Position numbers and translations under genes: made by a program | The notes under the pieces: generated by a model | The model's database searches: none | Seen by the model: only the letters and a program-made list of their open reading frames with translations | What the model was told of the DNA's origin: nothing | Part shown: positions 8,772-16,451 of the stretch, in pieces | How positions within the stretch are numbered: position 1 is the stretch's first letter | How the letters are laid out: each line of letters opens with the position of its first letter | Source of the DNA: Rikenellaceae bacterium | GTDB taxonomy: Bacteria > Bacteroidota > Bacteroidia > Bacteroidales > Rikenellaceae | Length of the DNA stretch: 64,000 bases | NCBI GenBank assembly: GCA_902363575.1 | Contig: CABJAJ010000008.1 | Coordinates: forward strand, 67,827 to 131,826 | Reading direction: 5' to 3'

Positions 8772-8794
8772 GGGTTGCGCGAAAAAGGCAACCC
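8772..8794. terminator. Hairpin between convergent genes
   Basis: GGGTTGC/GCAACCC with a 9-nt loop lies between the DUF4422 gene and the convergent DUF5672 gene. There is no strong T run, so the terminator call is tentative. Confidence 0.4.
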
Positions 8795-8832
8795 GTTTCC
8801 GGAAGAGCCGCCGCACGCGCTCGCCAGGTCCG

Positions 8833-9615
8833 TCAGGCGGGGATGATCCTCCGCCAGAAGCGGTACATGCGGGGTTTCGACCAACTGTGGCACCCCATGG
8901 GCAGCCGGCCGCCGGTCAGCCGCCAGCAGTAGGCGGGGTTGGTGTCGAACGAAAATCCGAGGGCTTCCTTCCAGGCGGGATAGCGGAACCCGTCGGGCAC
9001 GAGGGCCCAGAAGACATCTTCGTTGTGCAGGTGGTGGGGCCGCGCGAGGTAATGCTCCGCGGTTTCGCGGTAGCGCTCGCAGGCGCGGCGGAAGCTTTCG
9101 ACCCGCCGCAGCGACAACCCGCCGTTCCCGATCCGCCCGTAAAGGCTCTGCCGCAGCGATCGACCCCGTCTCTCCGCCCGGCGGCGACGCCATGCGAGGT
9201 AGCCGCCGAGCAGGGGCAGGTCGTAAACCCGGCGGCGGATCCAGGGCGCAGCCACGCAGTCGTACCCCCGGTCGCACCAGGCGGCCAGCTCGTCGCGGAA
9301 AATCCAGGCGTCGGTATGGCAGATCAGGATGTACTCCGTGTCGGCGAACAGGTCGTAAAAGGCCGCCGAAAGCATCATCCGGTTGTAACCCGCTATTCCG
9401 TTGCGGCTGCCCAGCCACTCCGGGCTGACGGCCATCGTCCGCACTACGGGAAACTCGGCCGCAATGCTCTCGACCGGCACATCCGCCGGGTGCAACAGCA
9501 CGATCGGATGGCTTCCCAAAACCCGCACGGTCTGGGCGAGCGACGCCCGCTCCTGCGCCGTGAGCACGGGGCGGTAAACGGGAACCAGGACTTTGACCCC
9601 TGTTTTTTCCATCAT
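8833..9615 (-). CDS. DUF5672-type glycosyltransferase-like protein
   Basis: 260 residues from MMEKTGVKVLVPVYRP. Motifs are GYNRMMLSAAFYD, ILICHTDAWIF (DxD-like), GNGGLSLRR and NEDVFWAL, as in the DUF5672 family, a GT-A-like group linked to glycan loci. The start ATG overlaps the stop of the upstream FAD dehydrogenase gene, so they are likely co-transcribed. It lies tail-to-tail with the glf cluster. Confidence 0.82.
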   Translation of the reverse strand: MMEKTGVKVLVPVYRPVLTAQERASLAQTVRVLGSHPIVLLHPADVPVESIAAEFPVVRTMAVSPEWLGSRNGIAGYNRMMLSAAFYDLFADTEYILICHTDAWIFRDELAAWCDRGYDCVAAPWIRRRVYDLPLLGGYLAWRRRRAERRGRSLRQSLYGRIGNGGLSLRRVESFRRACERYRETAEHYLARPHHLHNEDVFWALVPDGFRYPAWKEALGFSFDTNPAYCWRLTGGRLPMGCHSWSKPRMYRFWRRIIPA

Positions 9616-11174
9616 CTTCCTCTTTTGATATAGTCGCGCACGGCCTCGGCGAGCCGCTGGCCGTCGAGCGCCGCCGAGACGATGCCACCGGCGTATCCGG
9701 CCCCTTCGCCGGCCGGGAAAAGCCCTTCGATTTCGGGGTGCATCAGCGTCGTCCCGTCGCGCGGGATACGCACGGGGGAGGAGGTGCGCGACTCCACCCC
9801 GGCCACGATCGCCTCGTCGGTCACGAACCCACGCATCCGGCGGCCGAACTCCTGCAACCCCTGCCGGAGACTTCCGGCGATGAAGTCGGGCATCCAGCGG
9901 TCCAGCCGCGAGGGGATCAGGCCCGGAATGTAGGAACTCGCCGGAAGCGAGCCGCTCTCCCGTCCCGCCACGAAATCCGTCACCCGCTGGGCCGGGGCGA
10001 CCTGGCGTCCGCCGCCGAACTGACGTGCCGACCGCTCGAACGCCTCCTGGAACCGGAGCCCTGCCAGTTCGCCCCATTCGGCTTTCAGCGGCTCCGTGTC
10101 GGCGAGCCGCACCTCCGTGACGATACCCGAGTTGGCGAAAGGCGAATTGCGCAGGCTGGGCGACATGCCGTTTACCACCGATTCGGCGGCATCGGTCATC
10201 GCCGGGACAATGAATCCGCCCGGACACATGCAGAACGAATAAACGCCCCGCCCCGCGACCTGCGTGACGAGCGAGTAGGATGCGGCGGGGAGGTATTCGC
10301 CCCGCTCGCGGCAGCGGTATTGGATCGAATCGATGAGCTGCTGCGGGTGTTCGATGCGCACGCCCATTGCAAAAGGCTTGGCCTCCAGCCGCACGCCCCG
10401 GCGGTGCAGCAATTCGTACACGTCCCGCGCCGAATGGCCCGTGGCGAGCACAACGGCAGCGCCCTGGTAAAGCGTATCCCCGCACAGCACCCCCGTAACG
10501 CGCCCGCTGTGGATTTTCAGGTCCGTGATCCGGGCGTCGAAAACCACCGCCCCGCCCGCTTCGCGGATCGTGCGGCGGATGTTGGAGATGATGCGCGGCA
10601 GCCGGTCGGTGCCGATGTGGGGATGGGCTTCGTAAAGAATCTCTTCCGAGGCGCCGTGAAAGACCAGCGTTTCGAGCGCCTTGCGGCAGTCGCCCCGCTT
10701 GCGGCTGCGCGTGAACAGCTTGCCGTCGGAGAACGTGCCGGCGCCCCCTTCGCCGAACGCATAGTTGGAGTCGGGATCGACCCCCTCGTTGCGGTTGATG
10801 CGGGCGATATCCCGCTTACGGGCGGCGACCTCCTTCCCCCGTTCGAGCACCACGGGCCGCAGCCCCAGCTCGATCAGGCGGAGCGCCGCAAAAAGGCCCG
10901 CCGGCCCCGATCCGACGACGATCACCTCCGTGCGGCCGCCGACCTGGGGATAGTCGAAATGTACCGGCGCGGGTTGCGGCTCGCGGTCGGCGTAAACCTC
11001 CAGCGTAAGCAGCACCCGGGGCTGTCCGCGCCGTGCGTCGATCGAGCGGCGCACCACCCGCACGAGGTCCACGTCAGTGCCGGCCACACCCATGCGCCGT
11101 GCGGCAAGCGCGGTGTATCGTTTCGCGTCGGCCGCCTCTTTGGGCGTAAGGGTCAGGGTGATGGTCTGCGGCAT
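9612..11174 (-). CDS. NAD(P)/FAD-dependent dehydrogenase (COG2509 type)
   Basis: 520 residues from MPQTITLTLTPKEA; an in-frame ATG at 11195 would add seven residues. An N-terminal domain of about 90 residues precedes the Rossmann motif VVGSGPAGLFAAL and the signature GEGGAGTFSDGKL. Further flavoprotein boxes are VLATGHSARDVY and FPAGEGAGYAGGI near the C terminus. These proteins are conserved in Bacteroidetes and Firmicutes but the substrate is unknown. A TAATTTTG element upstream favours the shorter start. Confidence 0.88.
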   Translation of the reverse strand: MPQTITLTLTPKEAADAKRYTALAARRMGVAGTDVDLVRVVRRSIDARRGQPRVLLTLEVYADREPQPAPVHFDYPQVGGRTEVIVVGSGPAGLFAALRLIELGLRPVVLERGKEVAARKRDIARINRNEGVDPDSNYAFGEGGAGTFSDGKLFTRSRKRGDCRKALETLVFHGASEEILYEAHPHIGTDRLPRIISNIRRTIREAGGAVVFDARITDLKIHSGRVTGVLCGDTLYQGAAVVLATGHSARDVYELLHRRGVRLEAKPFAMGVRIEHPQQLIDSIQYRCRERGEYLPAASYSLVTQVAGRGVYSFCMCPGGFIVPAMTDAAESVVNGMSPSLRNSPFANSGIVTEVRLADTEPLKAEWGELAGLRFQEAFERSARQFGGGRQVAPAQRVTDFVAGRESGSLPASSYIPGLIPSRLDRWMPDFIAGSLRQGLQEFGRRMRGFVTDEAIVAGVESRTSSPVRIPRDGTTLMHPEIEGLFPAGEGAGYAGGIVSAALDGQRLAEAVRDYIKRGR

Positions 11175-11253
11175 ATCGGGAACAAATCGGTGCAAAAACA
11201 GCCAAAATTACAAATTAATCCGCAAACGCCGTTTTCATCGCAGAAAAATTACT

Positions 11254-11261
11254 TACCTTTG
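11254..11261 (+). promoter_or_regulatory. -7 element of tRNA-Leu
   Basis: TACCTTTG, nine bases upstream of the tRNA; no clear TTTG at the usual distance. Confidence 0.6.
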
Positions 11262-11270
11262 TCTCAATCC

Positions 11271-11352
11271 GCGGACATGGTGTAATTGGTAGCCACGTCA
11301 GACTTAGGATCTGATGCCTCAAGGCGTGGGGGTTCGAGTCCCTTTGTCCGCA
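11271..11352 (+). tRNA. tRNA-Leu(TAG)
   Basis: 82 nt with acceptor GCGGACA/TGTCCGC, anticodon stem TCAGA/TCTGA, loop CTTAGGA (anticodon TAG), a class II variable arm and T loop TTCGAGT. CCA is not encoded. Confidence 0.95.
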
Positions 11353-11356
11353 CGTG

Positions 11357-11390
11357 AAAGAGTTTCCCCGGAAGGGAAACTCTTTTCGTT
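11357..11390 (+). terminator. Terminator of tRNA-Leu
   Basis: AAGAGTTTCC/GGAAACTCTT stem directly after the tRNA, followed by a T-rich tail. Confidence 0.8.
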
Positions 11391-11453
11391 TTTCGTGCGT
11401 TGCGGACAAAACGTGACGCAGGGCACGCATCCCGCAAATCGTTCACCGTCCCG

Positions 11454-13940
11454 TCACTCCTCACTGAAAAGCTGGTATTTACGGATCAGGTGGGAGATTT
11501 CCGGGTCGAGATTACCCCGGAAACGGAGTCGCGGCTCCAACTCGACCGAACGCAGATAGTATTGTACGGCCAACTGTTCGTCGCCCTGCCGTCCGGCCAG
11601 GATCGCCAGCAGGTAATTAGCCGCCGCATCCTTGTCCTGTCCCGGCAGACCGCGAAGGATGCGGGCGGCCGCGGCATCGTATCCCAACGACATGTAGGCC
11701 AACGCCGTATTGCGATCCTCGTAGGGACGCAGCATGTCGAGCGCCTGTTCGTAGTTCCGTTTGCGGAGCAATTCACGGCCGCGCATGTAAACGGAATCGA
11801 GTTCGGTGGTATAGACGGTATCCTGTTTCATCCCCCGGCGGTGCAGGTTGAAACGGAAATCCACGGCACGCATTTTCGGGTACAGCGTCGAAAGCATATA
11901 GGCATAGGCTTTCGGAAAACGGGAACGTATGCGCCGCTCCCGCAGATCGGGATCGCCGACCGTGCGGATGATTTCGAGCAGCCGCTCGCATTCGTCAAGC
12001 ACCGTATCGGCTTCGATCAGGTTTCCGAGCCGGCTCCAATCCTCGGCGAGCCAAGCCGTATGCAGCAGGTCCGGAAGATCGGGCAGCTGTTCGGCAGCTT
12101 CGCTCCGCACGGTATTTCCCCTTTCATCGAGCGTATAACCCGACGCGATGCGAAGCGAATCGTACAACACGCGGAACTCGCTCACAAGCACCTCCTTGAC
12201 CGCGGAGGCACGCTCCCGGGCCAGACGATCATTGACCCGCCACGACCCCTCGGGGGAGGATGTGGCCCGGAGGGTGATGCTGTCGATGATAAAGACCGGA
12301 TCGGTCATCAGCGCGCGGGTCAGCGTCCTGACCGCCTCGATCTGGCTGCGGTTTTCAGGCCGATCCTCTTCAAGCCGGGACTTCCCTTTCGGGAAAACGA
12401 AGTAGAAACGGGCATTGGCCTCGGCATCGCGCGTGACGATGCGCTGCACGTAACGCGGCGTCTCGTCCACGAAGGCGGTCATCGAAGCCACCGAAAAAGT
12501 GAGCGTATCCGAACGCTTCAGGACATACTCCCGATCGGCAAAATCATGCACGCGCCCGGCCAGACACAGGTAAAGGCGCGCCGTATGCTCGTCAGCCTGT
12601 ATCCGATCGACATAGCGATACCGGATTTTATCCGGCAGATAAATCACCGTATCGAGCCGTGCTCCATCGACATAGGGGAAACGGACCCGGCGGGTGAAAA
12701 CGGCATCCTTGCGCTCGTCGAGCCGTCGGTTGCGGTCGATCCTGCTGCGGTCGCAGTAACGACGCATCAACTCGAGCGTATCCACGCGGGAGAGTCCCTC
12801 GAGCTGGGAGGCCAGATAATCCCGCCGCAGGCGATAGCTCTCGTTGCGGGAACTGTCGCCCAACTGCAGGATGATCCCCGTCAGACGCTCATCCCCCAGT
12901 CCGGTATATTGCATCCGTTCTTCGACGGCACGGCTGAGAAAATCATAATCCCTCATCCGCTCTTTGCCGGCCCCCCGCTCACGCACATCCGCAAGCGAAT
13001 CGGCCACCCCCTGAAAAAAAGCCTCCCGCCGCTGCTCCTCGCCGTCGGGATAGACGCCGGCCACCCGGGTGTAAACCACGCCCCCCGGAGCAGCCAGTGG
13101 CTGTCCCGCATAGCGATAACGGGGTGCGAAGTAGTCCTCGAGATAATCGTATTTACCTGCTGTGGAGCGACGATAGAGGGTGCGACGGGCAATCAACCGG
13201 TCCATCCTGCGCACATAGCGCTGCAGGTCGCCGAGCAGTCTGCGGTACTCCCGCCTGCCGAACATACCCACATCGGGATCGGTCAAGGCCTCCTCGACGG
13301 TCATCGCACTCAGACGGGCCTCGTATTCGGCGTACTTGTTGCGCTGCGCCTCGATTTGCTCCAGCCGACGAAGGAAAGCCCTCCGGTCGCCGAACGCCCG
13401 GAAATAATCGGCGCTGTCCACGATGCGGCCGACATAGTCCCCGTAACGGGCATACTGGCGGCTTTGCAGCCGACGGAACCGGTCGCCGCTCACCACAAGG
13501 GGATCGAGCGCCAGCGTGTCGGGCCCTTTCAAAAGACGAGGTTCGAGCAGCAAACGCCACTTCTTATCCTGCAGCTCGGCAGGCACGGTCACCAGGAATT
13601 CGAGGTTGATCCAGCCGTTACGCTCGGCCACGTTGCGACGACTCGATGCCGTCACGGTAATCTGTTCGATCTCGAACGAAATCATCTGCTCCCCGGTCAG
13701 GCTATCCAGCGTGGTCGGGGCGAAATAGAGCAACGTACCGTCCTGTTTCCGGTAAGTGACGATCCGTTCAGGGCTCGTCCGGTTACGGGCGAGCGAGTCG
13801 GCGATTCGTTCCCGCTCCATCTCGGACTGCGGCCGGGAAGGAAGATTCAGGTTCACTTCGGGATCGGTACGCTCCAGTTTGCGGATGCCGCCGCAGCCCG
13901 CAGCAAACGCGAGCAGCGCGACGACGGCCGCATACTTCAT
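11454..13940 (-). CDS. Large outer-membrane lipoprotein with OmpA-like and TPR parts
   Basis: 828 residues from MKYAAVVALLAFAAGCGG, which is a clear lipoprotein signal; an upstream in-frame ATG is not needed. The middle is long and charged. Around residues 560-620 (IDSITLRATSSPEGS, then RLARERASAVKEVL) it matches the OmpA-like peptidoglycan-binding pattern of the DUF3868-linked proteins. The last about 110 residues look like TPR units (NYEQALDML..., GDEQLAVQYYLRSVELEP). It follows DUF3868 and DUF3575 genes on the same strand, a set found as the cell-envelope part of Bacteroidales fimbrial loci. Confidence 0.75.
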   Translation of the reverse strand: MKYAAVVALLAFAAGCGGIRKLERTDPEVNLNLPSRPQSEMERERIADSLARNRTSPERIVTYRKQDGTLLYFAPTTLDSLTGEQMISFEIEQITVTASSRRNVAERNGWINLEFLVTVPAELQDKKWRLLLEPRLLKGPDTLALDPLVVSGDRFRRLQSRQYARYGDYVGRIVDSADYFRAFGDRRAFLRRLEQIEAQRNKYAEYEARLSAMTVEEALTDPDVGMFGRREYRRLLGDLQRYVRRMDRLIARRTLYRRSTAGKYDYLEDYFAPRYRYAGQPLAAPGGVVYTRVAGVYPDGEEQRREAFFQGVADSLADVRERGAGKERMRDYDFLSRAVEERMQYTGLGDERLTGIILQLGDSSRNESYRLRRDYLASQLEGLSRVDTLELMRRYCDRSRIDRNRRLDERKDAVFTRRVRFPYVDGARLDTVIYLPDKIRYRYVDRIQADEHTARLYLCLAGRVHDFADREYVLKRSDTLTFSVASMTAFVDETPRYVQRIVTRDAEANARFYFVFPKGKSRLEEDRPENRSQIEAVRTLTRALMTDPVFIIDSITLRATSSPEGSWRVNDRLARERASAVKEVLVSEFRVLYDSLRIASGYTLDERGNTVRSEAAEQLPDLPDLLHTAWLAEDWSRLGNLIEADTVLDECERLLEIIRTVGDPDLRERRIRSRFPKAYAYMLSTLYPKMRAVDFRFNLHRRGMKQDTVYTTELDSVYMRGRELLRKRNYEQALDMLRPYEDRNTALAYMSLGYDAAAARILRGLPGQDKDAAANYLLAILAGRQGDEQLAVQYYLRSVELEPRLRFRGNLDPEISHLIRKYQLFSEE

Positions 13941-13989
13941 CCGGCCGGCCGCCGGAAACAGCCTCCCGGAAATCCGGCTGCGGATACGA

Positions 13990-14481
13990 CTACTCATGGT
14001 CCACGGCGCCGTTCACATCGACCGAAAAGATACGGCGTTTACGATCGGCCGTGGTGAGTACCTGCCGGATGGTGAGCGTCGCCCCGTTCATCCACTCCTC
14101 GTAGGGCACCGTAATCCGGTAATCGATGAAAACATCCTCTTTCCCGGAAGCATCGACCAGCGCATACGGCTGGCGTTCCGTCCAGAAACGGCCCGAAAGA
14201 AGACGCCGGCGCCGGTACATCTGCTGCTGATAACGTCCGTTGATCTGCACGTGCGGGAAAAGTTTGACCGCGTTGCGGTCGGGCGTGCTCAGCTCGGGGA
14301 CGATACTCCAGCTCTGCGATGCGGGAACGGCCAGCCGGCTCACCTCGATGCGCAGATCCATATAGAGCGAGTCGCCGCGCTGGCAAAGCTGACGGCGCGT
14401 AACGCTGAGTTCGCCGCAGAACTGCGCCCTGCAAGTCGCAGCAGCCAATATACCTATCGTAATAAGAATCAGTTTCTTCAT
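13990..14481 (-). CDS. DUF3868-domain secreted protein
   Basis: 163 residues; an ATG at 14487 adds two. A signal peptide ends near CRAQ. The body has the DUF3868 pattern RRQLCQRGDSLYMDLRIEVS, VQINGRYQQQMYRR and YRITVPYEEWM. DUF3868 domains usually head OmpA-like proteins of fimbrial loci; here the OmpA-like part is a separate gene 49 bases downstream. Confidence 0.78.
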   Translation of the reverse strand: MKKLILITIGILAAATCRAQFCGELSVTRRQLCQRGDSLYMDLRIEVSRLAVPASQSWSIVPELSTPDRNAVKLFPHVQINGRYQQQMYRRRRLLSGRFWTERQPYALVDASGKEDVFIDYRITVPYEEWMNGATLTIRQVLTTADRKRRIFSVDVNGAVDHE

Positions 14482-14492
14482 ACCCATACCTC

Positions 14493-15056
14493 CTATTTTT
14501 TCGATCTGAACAGATAGACGAACGATATGCCGACCTCGGTGGGGCCGAAATAGTTGCGCTGCACATAGGTGCGCGAATCGGTACGACGGTACTCCGTGCG
14601 GACATAGCCCACGCCGATCATCGCCTCCAGGTTCCAGTGCGGCCCGAGATACCACTGATATCCGTAGCTTACCCCCACGCCGGCAGCCCATCCCTTGTAA
14701 TGATGGGTGGCGAATGCAGGAAAGACGTTGAAGGGGAGTTTGAACCCGCCGACGTTGTAACGGCCGTAGAGCAGATGGGCGCCGAAGAAACTCCTGGTAA
14801 ATTTTCCGCACAGCCAGTAACGATACTCCGGCTGCACCAGCCAGTGTTTGATCTGGTTGTCGGACCCGATCGTCCAGGGGTTGTAGTTGGCATTGAGGCT
14901 GAGCGTCGATTTGTCGCCGAGGGCCACCTCCACACCGAGGTTGGGTGTCGTGGTCAGCCAATAGAGCGCATTGGTCTTGACAGCCACCTGCTGCCCCTTC
15001 GCTTCCAGCGAAAAGAGGCTCAATGCGACCACGATCAGCATGAATGTTTTACGCAT
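14493..15056 (-). CDS. DUF3575 outer-membrane protein
   Basis: 187 residues from MRKTFMLIVVALSLFSL, a cleavable signal peptide. VAVKTNALYWLTTTPNLG and repeated aromatic beta-strand sequence ending YLFRSKK identify DUF3575, a small beta-barrel-like family at the head of Mfa/Fim-type loci. It is the first gene of the three-gene module. Confidence 0.85.
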   Translation of the reverse strand: MRKTFMLIVVALSLFSLEAKGQQVAVKTNALYWLTTTPNLGVEVALGDKSTLSLNANYNPWTIGSDNQIKHWLVQPEYRYWLCGKFTRSFFGAHLLYGRYNVGGFKLPFNVFPAFATHHYKGWAAGVGVSYGYQWYLGPHWNLEAMIGVGYVRTEYRRTDSRTYVQRNYFGPTEVGISFVYLFRSKK

Positions 15057-15156
15057 GGGAAATCCGATATTATCCGTTAATACTAAAAACCCCGAACTGG
15101 AAAAACGATTCGCACACCTATCGTTTTTCGCTTTTTTCCGATTTGGAAATTCGTCG

Positions 15157-15164
15157 CAAATATA
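15157..15164 (-). promoter_or_regulatory. -7 element of the DUF3575 module
   Basis: TATATTTG on the minus strand, giving a 5' untranslated region of roughly 95 nt. Confidence 0.55.
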
Positions 15165-15338
15165 ACACATTTCACCCAAATCGAACTTTGAATCCCGTTT
15201 TTCCACCTGCGGTTTAATCCGATCCACGGATTCCGACCGAAAACGAAAGAGTCCTGCCGTCCGCAGCAACCCGAGCCAACGCATCAGAACGGGCATATCG
15301 GCGGAACACGGTGAACCGCGCTTCCCGGTCGGATCTCC

Positions 15339-16313
15339 TTATCCGATGTAGCTGGTCAGGAAACGCAGCCCCTCCGGGCCGGGCTCGGCCACGACCCGCC
15401 GCACAGCGGCGGGAATGAGCACCGTCTCGCCCCGCCGGACAGCGACCGTATGGCCGCAGTCGTCCATAATACGTCCGGCGCCGGCGACGAAGACCATCGC
15501 GACGAACGAGTCGAGCGACGAGAAATCGCACGCATGGACGGCCGTAAGGTCATAGAGCGACGTGGTGAAGTAGGCGCAGCGCACCAGCTCCACGCCTCGG
15601 TCGCGGCAAGGCTCGTAATGCGTCCGGTAATCGTCGAGCACCCGGTAGTCGATCGCATCCTTTGCCAACTCGGTGTGGAGCTCGCGCATGCGGCCGTCGG
15701 CATCCGTGCGCCCGAAGTCGTAGATGCGGTAGGTGATATCAGAGGTCTGCTGGATTTCGGCGATGAAAGCCCCGGCGCCGATGCTGTGAATCCGTCCGGC
15801 CGGCAGGAAAAAGAGGTCGCCAGGGTGGATTTCGTACTCTCTGAGCACCTCGGTGATCGTATGTCCGGCCACATGCGCCTCGTATTCGGCAGGGGTCACG
15901 GAGCGGGAAAAACCCGAACGCAGGCGCGCTCCCGGCTCGGCGTCCACGACATACCACATCTCGGTTTTCCCCCTTCCGCCGTGCCGCTCGGCAGCCAGCC
16001 GATCGTCGGGATGCACCTGGATCGAAAGGTCCTGACGGGCGTCGATGAACTTCACCAGCAGCGGGAATTCCCGTCCGTAACGCGCATAGTTGGCCTCGCC
16101 GACCAGCGCCCCCCGGTAACGCCCGACAAGTTCCGGCAGGCTCACACCCGCCAGCGGCCCTTCGGCCACCACCGATTCGCTTCCGGCAGCGCCCGACAAC
16201 TCCCAGCTTTCGCCCACACGCCCGGGTCCGGAGGCGATCCCCTTGAAGGGTACGATCCGCTCTCCGCCCCAGAGGGTCTGTTTGAGCAGCGGTCTGAATT
16301 TGAATGGATACAT
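15339..16313 (-). CDS. manA: Mannose-6-phosphate isomerase, class I
   Basis: 324 residues from MYPFKFRPLLKQTLWGG. It has the class I metal-site motifs SIQVHPDD (Gln and His), KTEMWYV (Glu) and LFFLPAGRIHSIGAG (His). It interconverts fructose-6-phosphate and mannose-6-phosphate, feeding GDP-sugar synthesis. It is a single gene divergent from the metal ATPase. Confidence 0.92.
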   Translation of the reverse strand: MYPFKFRPLLKQTLWGGERIVPFKGIASGPGRVGESWELSGAAGSESVVAEGPLAGVSLPELVGRYRGALVGEANYARYGREFPLLVKFIDARQDLSIQVHPDDRLAAERHGGRGKTEMWYVVDAEPGARLRSGFSRSVTPAEYEAHVAGHTITEVLREYEIHPGDLFFLPAGRIHSIGAGAFIAEIQQTSDITYRIYDFGRTDADGRMRELHTELAKDAIDYRVLDDYRTHYEPCRDRGVELVRCAYFTTSLYDLTAVHACDFSSLDSFVAMVFVAGAGRIMDDCGHTVAVRRGETVLIPAAVRRVVAEPGPEGLRFLTSYIG

Positions 16314-16412
16314 CGCTCGTCTGGTTCTTTGCTGCAAAAATAGCAAAAATCCGCCTTTCCACCCGTCCCCATCCCGAAACCGGAAAAGAATTCCTATTTT
16401 AGCAGGTCGCTT

Positions 16413-16427
16413 TGCAACCCGGTTGCA
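16413..16427. promoter_or_regulatory. Candidate Fur-family operator (7-1-7 dyad)
   Basis: A perfect inverted repeat TGCAACC-C-GGTTGCA lies 13 bases upstream of a TATCTTTG element, where the -33 region is expected. The 7-1-7 shape is the classic Fur/Zur/PerR box geometry. A Fur-family gene lies downstream of the ATPase, which makes it the obvious candidate to bind here. Confidence 0.6.
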
Positions 16428-16439
16428 CCGGCGGCGCGT

Positions 16440-16447
16440 TATCTTTG
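16440..16447 (+). promoter_or_regulatory. -7 element of the metal ATPase operon
   Basis: TATCTTTG ends four bases before the ATG at 16452. If it is the active promoter, transcription would start at or just after that codon and translation would more likely begin at the ATG at 16470. Confidence 0.55.
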
Positions 16448-16451
16448 CAAC

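Noticed and set aside
11400..14057. An 885-codon plus-strand frame
   Set aside because: It is antisense to the OmpA/TPR lipoprotein gene, which has a signal peptide and recognisable domains.
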